This document shows, piece after piece, positions 1 to 8,877 of a DNA stretch of 33,320 nt. The stretch is taken from NCBI GenBank assembly GCA_025458385.1, contig JALOSO010000004.1, positions 1 through 33,320 on the forward strand. The letters run 5' to 3'. The notes under the pieces were generated by a model. The model made no database searches and was not told where the DNA came from. It was given only the letters and a program-made list of their open reading frames with translations. This stretch comes from Paracoccaceae bacterium (GTDB lineage Bacteria > Pseudomonadota > Alphaproteobacteria > Rhodobacterales > Rhodobacteraceae). The position numbers and the translations under genes are program-made. The first letter of the stretch is position 1. Every line of letters begins with the position of its first letter.

Positions 1-114
1 ATCATCAATCTGGCGATCTGGGTCGCCGCCGACCCCAGCACAGACCGCCATCTGCGCGCCCATAGGATGCTCGATGCCCTGTTTGACGGGATCAGCCGCA
101 ACGGACCAGCGTAG
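1..114 (+). CDS. C-terminal fragment of an unidentified protein (truncated by the window start)
   Basis: Open frame from base 1, IINLAIWVAADPSTDRHLRAHRMLDALFDGISRNGPA, ending at TAG 112-114. Too short for family assignment; perhaps a TetR-type C-terminus. Confidence 0.4.
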   Translation: MINLAIWVAADPSTDRHLRAHRMLDALFDGISRNGPA

Positions 115-387
115 CCCTGGATGCCCCCGCTCAACACCTGCCCCGGGTGTTCGCGGGTTGCCCGGCCCGACCGGAATGAATTGACGCGCGGATCACACCG
201 GCCCTGCCGTTTTCGCGAAACACGGGGGATTTGCCCTGCCAGCAGCCGATGACGGCCGTTGTGACCGGTTCCGGGACCGGCAATATGGTCGCTGGCACCT
301 GTAACGATGATCCGGGCGACGTGCACATCCACGTCCTGTCGGCAGCCCTGACAGGGCCCCGCCTGCAAGCAGCGCTTGACAGGCAGA

Positions 388-1158
388 TCACGCAGCCCTG
401 CGCCCCGCCCAGGCGGCAGCCGCTGCGCCAAAGGCTGCGAACAGCGGGCGCGAGACCGGATCCTCGCCCGCGCGCCATTCCGGGTGCCATTGCACCGACA
501 GCGTGAAGCCCGGCGCATCCTTGACATAGATCGCCTCTGGCGTGCCATCGGGGGCGTGCCCGTCAATCACGATCCGCGGTCCGGCAACGGCAATCCCTTG
601 CCCGTGCAACGAATTTGTCATCACCTCGGCCGATCCCATCAGCCGGTGGAACAGCCCGCCAGACACAAACCTGACCGGATGACGCAATGCGAATTTTTCG
701 TCAACCGTGCCATCAGGGGGCATCCGGTGGTTCATCCGCCCCGGCAGATCGCGAATTTCGGGGTGCAGCGTGCCGCCCATGGCCACATTCACCTCTTGAA
801 ACCCGCGGCAGATGCCCAGAAACGGTTGCCCGCGTTCCACACAGGCGCGGATCAGCGGCAGGGTGATCGCGTCACGGCAGCGGTCAAAACACCCATGTGC
901 CGGCGTTTCATCATGACCATATTCGCTGGGGTGCACATTCGGCCGCCCGCCGGTCAGCAAAAAGCCATCGCACAGGTCCAGCAATTCATGCACCGACACA
1001 AAGCGCGGATCGGACGGGATCATCAGCGGCAAACCGCCAGCCACCTGTGCCACGGCCTCGGAGTTTGAGGTGCCGGTGGCATGGACAGGGTAATCGCCAT
1101 TCAGAAGGCTGATGTTGCCGATAATCCCGATCACCGGGCGGCGGGTGACATTTACCAT
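388..1158 (-). CDS. Gamma-glutamyl-gamma-aminobutyrate hydrolase family (peptidase C26, class I glutamine amidotransferase-like)
   Basis: MVNVTRRPVIGIIGN..., nucleophile motif FLGICRGFQEVNVAMGGTLHPEI, and C-terminal SVQWHPEW typical of PuuD-like peptidase C26. Start placed at the internal Met before VNVTRRP. Confidence 0.85.
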   Translation of the reverse strand: MVNVTRRPVIGIIGNISLLNGDYPVHATGTSNSEAVAQVAGGLPLMIPSDPRFVSVHELLDLCDGFLLTGGRPNVHPSEYGHDETPAHGCFDRCRDAITLPLIRACVERGQPFLGICRGFQEVNVAMGGTLHPEIRDLPGRMNHRMPPDGTVDEKFALRHPVRFVSGGLFHRLMGSAEVMTNSLHGQGIAVAGPRIVIDGHAPDGTPEAIYVKDAPGFTLSVQWHPEWRAGEDPVSRPLFAAFGAAAAAWAGRRAA

Positions 1159-1354
1159 GGGGCCGGGCCTGTAACGCTTGCGTGGCGCACCATAGGCGCG
1201 CTTTCGGGCAAGGAAAAGGGGCGCGGGTGAACAGAAGGGCTGCGCCTGCGCGCGCAAACCGGGCAAGGCCCGGCGTGCGGCCTTCACCAGACTGTGCCTT
1301 TCCTTTGGGGGCGTGCTGCGCGACTATTCCGCATCACGCGATCAAAGGAAAGTC

Positions 1355-1732
1355 ATGCGCACCCTGACCCAGACCCTGACCCTGACCATTGCCCTTGCCA
1401 CGGCCCTTGCAGGCCCGCTTGCGGCCGAAACGATCGATCACAGCGCCCATGCGGGCCATGCCAGCGATGCCGCGATGACGGCAGCCACCGAAGCCTTCAT
1501 CGCCGCGAATGACCGAATGCATGCCGGAATGGCCATCACCTATACCGGCAGTGCCGATGTCGACTTTGTGCGCGGCATGATCGCGCATCATCAGGGCGCC
1601 GTCGATGCCGCGCGGATCGTGCTTGACCATGGCAGCGACCCCACGGTGCGCAGCTTTGCCGAAGGGGTGATTGCCGCGCAAGAGGCCGAGATTGCCTGGA
1701 TGCAGGCCTGGCTGGCTGAAAACGCCCCCTGA
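1355..1732 (+). CDS. DUF305 family secreted protein
   Basis: N-terminal signal-like hydrophobic segment, then MHAGMAITYTGSADVDFVRGMIAHHQGAVDAAR..., the DUF305 HHQGAVDMA-type motif. Confidence 0.85.
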   Translation: MRTLTQTLTLTIALATALAGPLAAETIDHSAHAGHASDAAMTAATEAFIAANDRMHAGMAITYTGSADVDFVRGMIAHHQGAVDAARIVLDHGSDPTVRSFAEGVIAAQEAEIAWMQAWLAENAP

Positions 1733-1798
1733 CCCCCTATCGCCCGGGTCGGCCGCATGGTTTGATACAGGCAGCGGCAAGAACAGGCGCAAGATATT

Positions 1799-2764
1799 AT
1801 GCATATTCTGATCCTTGGGGCCGCAGGCATGTTGGGCCGCAAATTGGCCCAGGCCATTGCGGCAGGCGGTCTGCCTTGCGCAGCACTGACACTGGCCGAT
1901 CAGGTGCCACCAGTGCCCCCCGCCCCGGCAACCGGCCAATGTGTGATCACCTGCCTGACCACCGATCTGGCCCAGCCCGCAGTGCTGGCGTCGCTGGTGG
2001 CGGGGCGGCCCGATGTGATCTTTCATCTGGCCGCGATTGTCAGCGCCGAGGCTGAGGCCGATCTTGACCGCGGCTATGCCATCAACCTTGATGCAACGCG
2101 CAGCCTGCTGCAGGCGGTATCCGCCCTGCCCGATTATTGCCCGAAGGTCATTTTCGCCTCGTCCATCGCGGTCTTCGGCACGCCCCTGCCCGACATCATT
2201 CCCGACCACCACCACCTGACCCCACGGTCCAGCTATGGCACGCAAAAGGCGATGGCCGAACTATTGCTGGCCGATTACACGCGGCGGGGGTTTGTGCAGG
2301 GTATCGCCTTGCGTCTGCCGACCATATGCATCCGGCCCGGCGCGCCGAACCGCGCGGCCTCGGGCTTTTTCTCGGGCATCCTGCGGGAACCGCTGGCCGG
2401 ACAACCGGCCCGGCTGCCGGTGCGTGACAGCCTGCGCCATTGGTTCGCCAGCCCGCGCGCGGCAACCGGGTTCTTTGTTCGGGCAGCCCGGCTTGACCAC
2501 GCCGCGCTGCAAGGGCAGATCGCATTGAACATGCCGGGACTCTCGGCCACTGTGGCGGACCAGATTGCCGCATTGGCGCGCTTTGCCGGGACAAAGGCCA
2601 CAGGATTGATCCACCATGCGCCCGACCCGGCAATTGCCGCGATTGTCGAGACATGGCCACAGGCGTTTTCCGCAACGCAGGCCCTGGACCTGGGCTTTGT
2701 GGCCGACAGCAGCTTTGATGCCATCATTGCGGCCTATGTGGCCGATGATATGCCGCAGGGGTAA
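1799..2764 (+). CDS. NAD-dependent epimerase/dehydratase (extended SDR, D-erythronate dehydrogenase-like)
   Basis: Rossmann motif GAAGMLGRKLA at the N-terminus; YGTQKAMAELLLADY active-site YxxxK. Confidence 0.8.
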   Translation: MHILILGAAGMLGRKLAQAIAAGGLPCAALTLADQVPPVPPAPATGQCVITCLTTDLAQPAVLASLVAGRPDVIFHLAAIVSAEAEADLDRGYAINLDATRSLLQAVSALPDYCPKVIFASSIAVFGTPLPDIIPDHHHLTPRSSYGTQKAMAELLLADYTRRGFVQGIALRLPTICIRPGAPNRAASGFFSGILREPLAGQPARLPVRDSLRHWFASPRAATGFFVRAARLDHAALQGQIALNMPGLSATVADQIAALARFAGTKATGLIHHAPDPAIAAIVETWPQAFSATQALDLGFVADSSFDAIIAAYVADDMPQG

Positions 2765-2790
2765 CCCTGCCCTGCGCGGTGCCGGGTCGG

Positions 2791-3990
2791 TCAGCCGCCA
2801 TCCGCCCCGGCAATCGCGGCCGCTGCGGCCGCGACGCCCGGCCCATGCGCAATGCCAAGCGCCGTCATCCCGGCCTCGATCACCGCCAGTGCCCCCAAGG
2901 TCATATGCGCGTTCACATGCCCCATATGCCCGATCCGCAACCAGCCGTCACTGTGCGGGTCTTCCGGGCTGGCCATGCCAAGGCCGATGCCCAGCGTCAC
3001 CCCCGCCTCGCGTTCCGTCCAGGCCCGCAGGCGCGATGCATCCGGTGCGCCCATCCGCACCGATGTCACCGACCACCCCCGCGCCGCCGGGTCTGCCACA
3101 TTCAAAGCGATGGCGGCATTGCCCCGCCCCCAGCCCATGACCGCAGCCCAGACCGCCTGCGCCAGCCGGTGATGCCGGTTCCAGACGGCGGGAATGCCCT
3201 CTTCGGCAATCATGTCAAGCGCAGCGCGCAGCCCGTACAGATGATGCGTCGGGGCCGTTCCGCACCAGACCTGCCAGAATTCATCCGCCGCCGCGCGCGG
3301 CCCCCAATTCCAGTAAGGCGTGCGCAGATCGGCCTTCACAGCCTTGGCCTTGTCGTTGAACCAGACAAATCCCATGCCCGGCGGTGTCATCAGGCCCTTC
3401 TGGCTTGCGGCCACCGTGACATCCACACCCCAGGCATCCATCCGGTATTCATCGCAACCCATGGTGGCGATGCAGTCAACCGCCAGCAGCGCCGGATGGC
3501 CCGTTGCATCCATGACCGCCCGCAAGGCCGCAATATCGGTCTTTACCGTTGACGAGGTATCGACATGCGTGGCCAGCACCGCCTTGATCTGGTGGCCCGT
3601 GTCAGCCTGCAGCGCTGCGGCCACGCGCGCCATGTCCGGGGCAGCCGCGCGCCCGAAATCCAGCAGGTCAACGGTGATCCCCATGGCGCGCGCGTGGTTG
3701 GCCCAGCCATGGCCAAAGCTGCCCACAGCCAGGACCAGCGCCCTGTCACCGCGGTTGAACATATTGGCATTGGCCGCCTCCCACACGCCATGGCCATTGG
3801 CGATATAGGCTGCGACATGCCCCGTCGTGCCGGCAAGCGCGCGCAGGTCGGGCCAAAGCCCGCTCACCAGATCATGCAGTTCACCGGCATAAATGTTCGG
3901 GCTGGCCCGGTGCATGGCACGCAGCACCCGGTCCGGCATCACCGAAGGCCCCGGAATCGCAAGGTAAGGCTGGCCGTTCGACAAGGACAT
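2791..3990 (-). CDS. Class V aminotransferase (alanine/serine-glyoxylate aminotransferase family)
   Basis: AIPGPSVMPDRVLRAM..., VDCIATMGCDEYRMDAWGVDVTVAASQKGLMTPPGMGFV (PLP lysine context). Confidence 0.85.
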   Translation of the reverse strand: MSLSNGQPYLAIPGPSVMPDRVLRAMHRASPNIYAGELHDLVSGLWPDLRALAGTTGHVAAYIANGHGVWEAANANMFNRGDRALVLAVGSFGHGWANHARAMGITVDLLDFGRAAAPDMARVAAALQADTGHQIKAVLATHVDTSSTVKTDIAALRAVMDATGHPALLAVDCIATMGCDEYRMDAWGVDVTVAASQKGLMTPPGMGFVWFNDKAKAVKADLRTPYWNWGPRAAADEFWQVWCGTAPTHHLYGLRAALDMIAEEGIPAVWNRHHRLAQAVWAAVMGWGRGNAAIALNVADPAARGWSVTSVRMGAPDASRLRAWTEREAGVTLGIGLGMASPEDPHSDGWLRIGHMGHVNAHMTLGALAVIEAGMTALGIAHGPGVAAAAAAIAGADGG

Positions 3991-4116
3991 CTGCACACTC
4001 CACCCGGTTGCCTGCTGGCTGGCTAGCATCCCGTCGCGGCACCCGCAACCTTGCAGCCGCCCAAGATTTCGGGCTATCTCGGGCGCGTGTGATACACCCT
4101 GGCCAAAGGCTGCCCC

Positions 4117-5916
4117 TTGCCTGACCCTGCCACTGCCCCAAACCCCCAGCCATCAGGCCCTGCCCGCCCATCAAAGCGGACCTATGCATCGCGCGCCATG
4201 TTTGCCCGGCTGTGGCGCAGCTATCTGGCGGCGCACAAGGGGCGCATGGCGCTGGCCTTTCTGTTCATGGTGATCGAAGGTGCCACCCTTGGCTTTCTGT
4301 CATGGCAACTGGAACCCCTGTTCGATGACGTCTTTACCGAAGGCGCCGACGGGGCCTTGCTCAGCGTCGGGCTGGTGATCCTGGCGCTTTTCCTGATCCG
4401 CGCCTTGGCCATGATCATCGGCCGTGGCCTGATGGCCGCGATTTCTGCCCGCGTTGCGGCCGCCATGCAGACCGATCTGCTGCGCCATATCCTGCGGCTG
4501 GATGGTGCGTTCTTTCAGGATCACGCACCCGGCCAGCTGATCGAACGCGTGCAGGGCGATACCATTGCCGTGCAGGGCGTCTGGTCAACGCTGCTGATGG
4601 GAATTGGCCGCGATCTGGTGGCGCTGATCGGGCTGGTCGCCGTGGCCCTATCGATCGACTGGCGCTGGACATTGGCCACGCTTGTCGGCGCGCCATTGCT
4701 GATCTTGCCGACAGCGGTCGTGCAGCGCTACATCCGGCGCAAGACCGACCAGTTGCGTGATCAGGCCGGGTTGCGGGCCACGCGACTGGACGAGATTTTT
4801 CACGGCATTCAGGCGATCAAGCTGAACCGGATGGAAGACTACCAGACAGGCCGTTTTGCCCGCATCGTGGCACGGATCGTGCGGTTCGATGTGCGCATGA
4901 CCTTGGGCCGCGCCATGATGCCCGCCATGATCGACATCGTGACCGGCATCGGCTTTTTTGCGGTGCTGATGCTGGGCGGGCACGAGGTGGCGCGCGGCGA
5001 ACGCACGGTCGGCGAATTCATGGCCTTTTTCACGGCCATGGCGTTGACGTTTCAGCCCATCCGCAGGCTGGGCGACCTGTCGGGCCTGTGGCAGGTGGCT
5101 GCCGCCAGCCTCGAGCGGGTCTATCGCCTGCTGGACACCCGCCCGCTGACACAGCGCTTGGCCTTGCCCACCGGGCAGCGGTTCAGTGCGCCGACAATCA
5201 CACTGACAGATGTGACTTTTGCCTATGGCGAAACGCAAGTGTTGCGCGGTTTGACATTTACCGCCCCGGCAGGCGGGGTGACGGCCCTAGTCGGGGCATC
5301 GGGGGCAGGCAAGACCACTGTATTTCATCTGCTGACCGGCCTGATCGAACCCGATGCTGGCCAGATCCTGATCGCAGGACAGGACAGCGCGACCCTTTCC
5401 CTTGCCGATCTGCGCGGCAATTTTGCGGCCGTGTCACAGGATGCCGCGCTGTTTGATGAAACGCTGCGCGAAAACATCCTGCTGGGCCGCGACGCCCCCC
5501 CAGACGAGACATTGGCCCAGGCACTGGCGGCGGCCCATGTGGCTGATTTCGTGGCTGGCCTTCCTGCTGGCCTGGATACACCGGCTGGCCCACGGGGATC
5601 AGCCTTGTCGGGCGGGCAACGCCAGCGCATTGCCATTGCCCGCGCGCTGATCGCCGATGCACCGATCCTGCTGCTGGACGAGGCGACAAGCGCGCTGGAT
5701 GCGCAGTCCGAGGCGCTGGTTTCGCAGGCCCTGGCGCGGCTGTCGCAAGGGCGCACGACGCTGGTCATCGCGCATCGGCTGTCGACGGTGCGGAATGCGG
5801 ACAAGATCGTGGTCATGGATCAGGGCCGTGTGGCAGAAGAGGGCCGACATGACGACCTGCTTGCCAAGGGCGGCCTCTATGCCGGCCTCTACAAGCTGCA
5901 ATTCAAGGGGGAATGA
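4117..5916 (+). CDS. ABC transporter, fused permease/ATPase (MsbA-like exporter)
   Basis: TM region followed by Walker A GASGAGKTT, signature LSGGQRQRIAIARAL, Walker B ILLLDEATSALD. The 4117 start is TTG; ATG at 4198 (MFARLWRSYL) is an alternative start. Confidence 0.88.
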   Translation: MPDPATAPNPQPSGPARPSKRTYASRAMFARLWRSYLAAHKGRMALAFLFMVIEGATLGFLSWQLEPLFDDVFTEGADGALLSVGLVILALFLIRALAMIIGRGLMAAISARVAAAMQTDLLRHILRLDGAFFQDHAPGQLIERVQGDTIAVQGVWSTLLMGIGRDLVALIGLVAVALSIDWRWTLATLVGAPLLILPTAVVQRYIRRKTDQLRDQAGLRATRLDEIFHGIQAIKLNRMEDYQTGRFARIVARIVRFDVRMTLGRAMMPAMIDIVTGIGFFAVLMLGGHEVARGERTVGEFMAFFTAMALTFQPIRRLGDLSGLWQVAAASLERVYRLLDTRPLTQRLALPTGQRFSAPTITLTDVTFAYGETQVLRGLTFTAPAGGVTALVGASGAGKTTVFHLLTGLIEPDAGQILIAGQDSATLSLADLRGNFAAVSQDAALFDETLRENILLGRDAPPDETLAQALAAAHVADFVAGLPAGLDTPAGPRGSALSGGQRQRIAIARALIADAPILLLDEATSALDAQSEALVSQALARLSQGRTTLVIAHRLSTVRNADKIVVMDQGRVAEEGRHDDLLAKGGLYAGLYKLQFKGE

Positions 5917-6668
5917 TGGCAGAGGCCGCTTTGAACCGTGTCATCTGGCAGGTCACAGGCAAGGATGCCTTGCCGTTTCTGCAGGGCCTTGTGTCAAACG
6001 ACGTGCTGCCCTTGGCCAAAGGGCCGGGCATCGTCTGGGCCGCACTGCTGTCGCCGCAGGGCAAATATCTGGCGGATTTCTTTGTGGTCAACACGGGTAA
6101 TGCATTGCTGATCGACATCGCCGATCAGCTTGCCCCCGCCACGCTTCGCCGCCTGACCATGTACCGCCTGCGGGCCGATGTGCAGATCGTGCCAACAGAT
6201 ATGCCGGTGGCGCGCGGGCTGAGTGTGGCCCCGCCGGGCGCCCTGCCCGACCCGCGCCACGCGGCCCTTGGCTGGCGCGCCTATGGCATGGCGGGCGGTG
6301 CCCCGACCATAGATTGGGATGCCATCCGCGTGGCGCATCTGATCCCAGAGGCGGGGCGCGAATTGATCGTGGATGACAGCTACCTGCTGGAAATGGGCTT
6401 TGAACGCCTGCATGGCGTCGATTTCCGCAAGGGCTGTTATGTGGGGCAGGAAGTCACCGCGCGGATGAAGCACAAGACCGAGTTGCGCAAGGGGTTGGTG
6501 CAGGTGCGGTTGACCGGCACGGCGACTGAAGGCACCGAGATTACCAAGAATGGCAAAGCCCTTGGGACTTTGCACACGATCGCAGGTGATATGGGCTTGG
6601 CCTATCTGCGGTTCGACCGCGCGGATGGCCCGATGCAGGCCGGATCAGCAGAGGTTGCCTTGGCGTGA
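5913..6668 (+). CDS. ygfZ: YgfZ/GcvT-like folate-binding protein
   Basis: KGCYVGQEVTARMKHKTELRKGLVQV matches the YgfZ signature KGCYxGQE. Starts in an overlap with the ABC gene stop. Confidence 0.87.
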   Translation: MMAEAALNRVIWQVTGKDALPFLQGLVSNDVLPLAKGPGIVWAALLSPQGKYLADFFVVNTGNALLIDIADQLAPATLRRLTMYRLRADVQIVPTDMPVARGLSVAPPGALPDPRHAALGWRAYGMAGGAPTIDWDAIRVAHLIPEAGRELIVDDSYLLEMGFERLHGVDFRKGCYVGQEVTARMKHKTELRKGLVQVRLTGTATEGTEITKNGKALGTLHTIAGDMGLAYLRFDRADGPMQAGSAEVALA

Positions 6669-6670
6669 GC

Positions 6671-6715
6671 CACGATTTTTCGACGAAAAATCTGAATTTT
6701 CGTCGAAAATTCGTG
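6671..6715. terminator. Compound palindrome at a convergent gene junction (probable bidirectional terminator)
   Basis: CACGATTTTTCGACGAAAAATCTGAATTTTCGTCGAAAATTCGTG. Two perfect small palindromes (6674-6692 and 6694-6712), or one 19-bp stem with a single mismatch and a 7-nt loop. Confidence 0.7.
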
Positions 6716-6719
6716 TGTC

Positions 6720-7283
6720 TTATGCCCGTTCGGAATATTCCAGCAATTCCGTGTGCACGATGATCAGTTCATCCGCATTGATGAACGGCGGCACCATGAT
6801 GCGCACGCCATTGTCCAGCACAGCCGGCTTGTAGGATTTGCTGGCCGTCTGGCCGTTCTGCACGGGTTCCGTCTCCACGATCCGGCAGGTCACCTTCTGC
6901 GGGATGGCCACGCTCAGCGCCTCATCGCCGTAATACTGCACCGTCGCCATCATGCCGTCCTGCAGGAAAGGCCGCCGGTCACCCAAAAGGTCGGCATCCA
7001 GTTCCGTTTGCTCGAACGTCTCACCATCCATGAACACAAGGCGCCCGTCTGTTTCATACAGGAACTGCTGGTCCTTGTTCTCCAGCTCCACCCGCTCCAC
7101 CTTGTCTTCTGACCGGAAGCGTTCGTTCAGCTTGCGCCCGTCGCGCAGGTTTTTCAGCTCCACCTGCGCAAAGGCCCCGCCCTTGCCCGGTTTGACATGG
7201 TTCACCTTGACCGCCGCCCACAGGCCCGCGTCATGTTCCAGCACAAAACCCGGCTTGATTTCGTTTCCGTTGATCTTCGGCAT
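6720..7283 (-). CDS. efp: Elongation factor P
   Basis: [49 protein letters not shown]..., the conserved EF-P domain I loop with KPGKG. Confidence 0.95.
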   Translation of the reverse strand: MPKINGNEIKPGFVLEHDAGLWAAVKVNHVKPGKGGAFAQVELKNLRDGRKLNERFRSEDKVERVELENKDQQFLYETDGRLVFMDGETFEQTELDADLLGDRRPFLQDGMMATVQYYGDEALSVAIPQKVTCRIVETEPVQNGQTASKSYKPAVLDNGVRIMVPPFINADELIIVHTELLEYSERA

Positions 7284-7498
7284 TGTGGCAAAACCTTGAC
7301 GAGATGTTGAAAGGATCAAGGCGCACCCTATATCTGGGCAGTTGTCCGCTGGCAAGACGACTAGATACGGTAGGGTTTGCGCGTAGTTATGTAAAAACTG
7401 CATGACAGCCATGAAAAAACAGTTGCCCCGAATCAGGCTTTAGTCGCTAGGTTCGCGGCATATCGGAAAAGACAAGAGACGAAGGGTGGGGCGACGGC

Positions 7499-7822
7499 AT
7501 GGCCGATTTCGTGGATAGCACAGCGTTCAACTATGAACAGGGACAGCGCGCACGCAAGTTGTTTGCCGCCGTTGTGCTGGCAGCGCTGGATGATGCAATT
7601 GCAGATGACAAGAAGTACGGCAATGGCCCCGACCAGATCGCCCGCTGGGCCCGGTCACGCGATGGGCGCGAAGTCCTGTCTTGCGCTGGGATCGACCCGA
7701 ATGAACGGGTGGTCAAAGGTCTGATGGAATTCGTTTCCAAAGGCGTGCGGACCTCGGTGGCGCTGTCGCGCGAAGAAAGCGAACGCCGTCATGCCCTCGA
7801 GATGGAAGCCGAAGCCGCCTGA
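7499..7822 (+). CDS. Conserved hypothetical protein, 107 aa (DUF6280-like)
   Basis: Clean ORF followed by an intrinsic terminator. Sequence resembles a small Rhodobacterales conserved protein; family name from memory. Confidence 0.7.
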   Translation: MADFVDSTAFNYEQGQRARKLFAAVVLAALDDAIADDKKYGNGPDQIARWARSRDGREVLSCAGIDPNERVVKGLMEFVSKGVRTSVALSREESERRHALEMEAEAA

Positions 7823-7853
7823 TCACGGATCAGGTCAGTCGGCCAAACACACG

Positions 7854-7883
7854 AACGCGCCCACACCGGGCGCGTTTTCTTTT
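7854..7883 (+). terminator. Rho-independent terminator
   Basis: AACGCGCCC-ACACC-GGGCGCGTT (9-bp perfect stem) followed by TTCTTTTT, 30 nt downstream of the 7822 stop. Confidence 0.88.
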
Positions 7884-7927
7884 TGGGCCTGTCGGTTGCA
7901 ACCAGCTGATGCGCCTATCCGCCGTCT

Positions 7928-8752
7928 CTAGCTGTGGTCAGCCCCGGAATATCGCGGATCGATATCCTGCGTCAGCAGCGCGCGGTTGATCTCGGCCCGC
8001 ACCAGTTTGCGCACATTGCGCGTGATCCGTTCGCCAAGCGTCCCCTGCAGTTCTTCCCGGATGATGTCGCGCACGATTTCGCGCAGCATGTCTTCATCCA
8101 GTTCCGTCAAGGGCGCCGCCTGGTCATCGGCCAGTGCTGCCAGGGCCGCTGCCTCGGCATCATCGGCCACATCGGCCTGCCAATCAGGCGCCGTAGCATC
8201 CTCACCCGCGAATTCTGCAGGCTGTTCAGCGGGCGCCGCAATCACTTGCGCCTCTTCCACGCTGTCAAGCACCGCAGGCGCCTCCCACGACGTATCGGGC
8301 CATTCGGGCACAGGCATCACGTCACCCGTCTCGGATTCATAGCCTTCGGCCGGGATCGCCGCACCAATGGTTGTGACGGTTTCAGCCAGATCCGCCGGCG
8401 CGGCGGCTGTCAGATCAACACGGTTGGCATGGTGCAGGAACATCGGGAACGGGCCGGCACCGTCTTCAGCAGCCTCGGCAGCAGCCCCGGCATCCCATTG
8501 CGGATTGGCGTCGTCTTGCGGTTCATCCTCAACCAAGGCGGCTGCAAGGTCTGCGTCCAGATCGATGTCCAGCGTCTGTTCCGCAGGCCCGGCCACGGCA
8601 TCCGCTGCGTCTGGCACCACCCGCAGGGCTGGTGTCAACAGCAGCTTGTCTTCGGTGGCGGCAACGGGCCTTGGCCGCAGATCCTCGGTCACAAGGCGGC
8701 GGATCGAAGACAGCACATCCTCAATTTCAACCGAGGTCATCCGCTCCACCAT
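7928..8752 (-). CDS. Hypothetical acidic protein with PopZ-like (DUF2497) ends
   Basis: N-terminal VEIEDVLSSIRRLVTEDLRPRP resembles PopZ MEEILASIRRIISED. Long acidic, Ala-rich linker. C-terminal DEDMLREIVRDIIREELQGTLGERITRNVRKLVRAEINRAL resembles the PopZ C-terminal helices. Confidence 0.65.
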   Translation of the reverse strand: MVERMTSVEIEDVLSSIRRLVTEDLRPRPVAATEDKLLLTPALRVVPDAADAVAGPAEQTLDIDLDADLAAALVEDEPQDDANPQWDAGAAAEAAEDGAGPFPMFLHHANRVDLTAAAPADLAETVTTIGAAIPAEGYESETGDVMPVPEWPDTSWEAPAVLDSVEEAQVIAAPAEQPAEFAGEDATAPDWQADVADDAEAAALAALADDQAAPLTELDEDMLREIVRDIIREELQGTLGERITRNVRKLVRAEINRALLTQDIDPRYSGADHS

Positions 8753-8877
8753 CGCCGTTCGTCCTTCACTGCCCTGTCACCACCCGCCATGCGGATGGCA
8801 TGCTTTGTCACAGCGTAACCCGCAAGTGCCCGCAAAACAAGAAATTGCGGCAAATTGATTAACGCCAGTGGCCCCGA

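Noticed and set aside
131-506. Overlapping ORFs on both strands (119 aa minus, 91 aa plus, 230 aa plus 376..1068)
   Set aside because: Low-complexity Arg/Pro/Ala-rich translations typical of spurious ORFs in GC-rich DNA; 376..1068 is antisense to the C26 peptidase.
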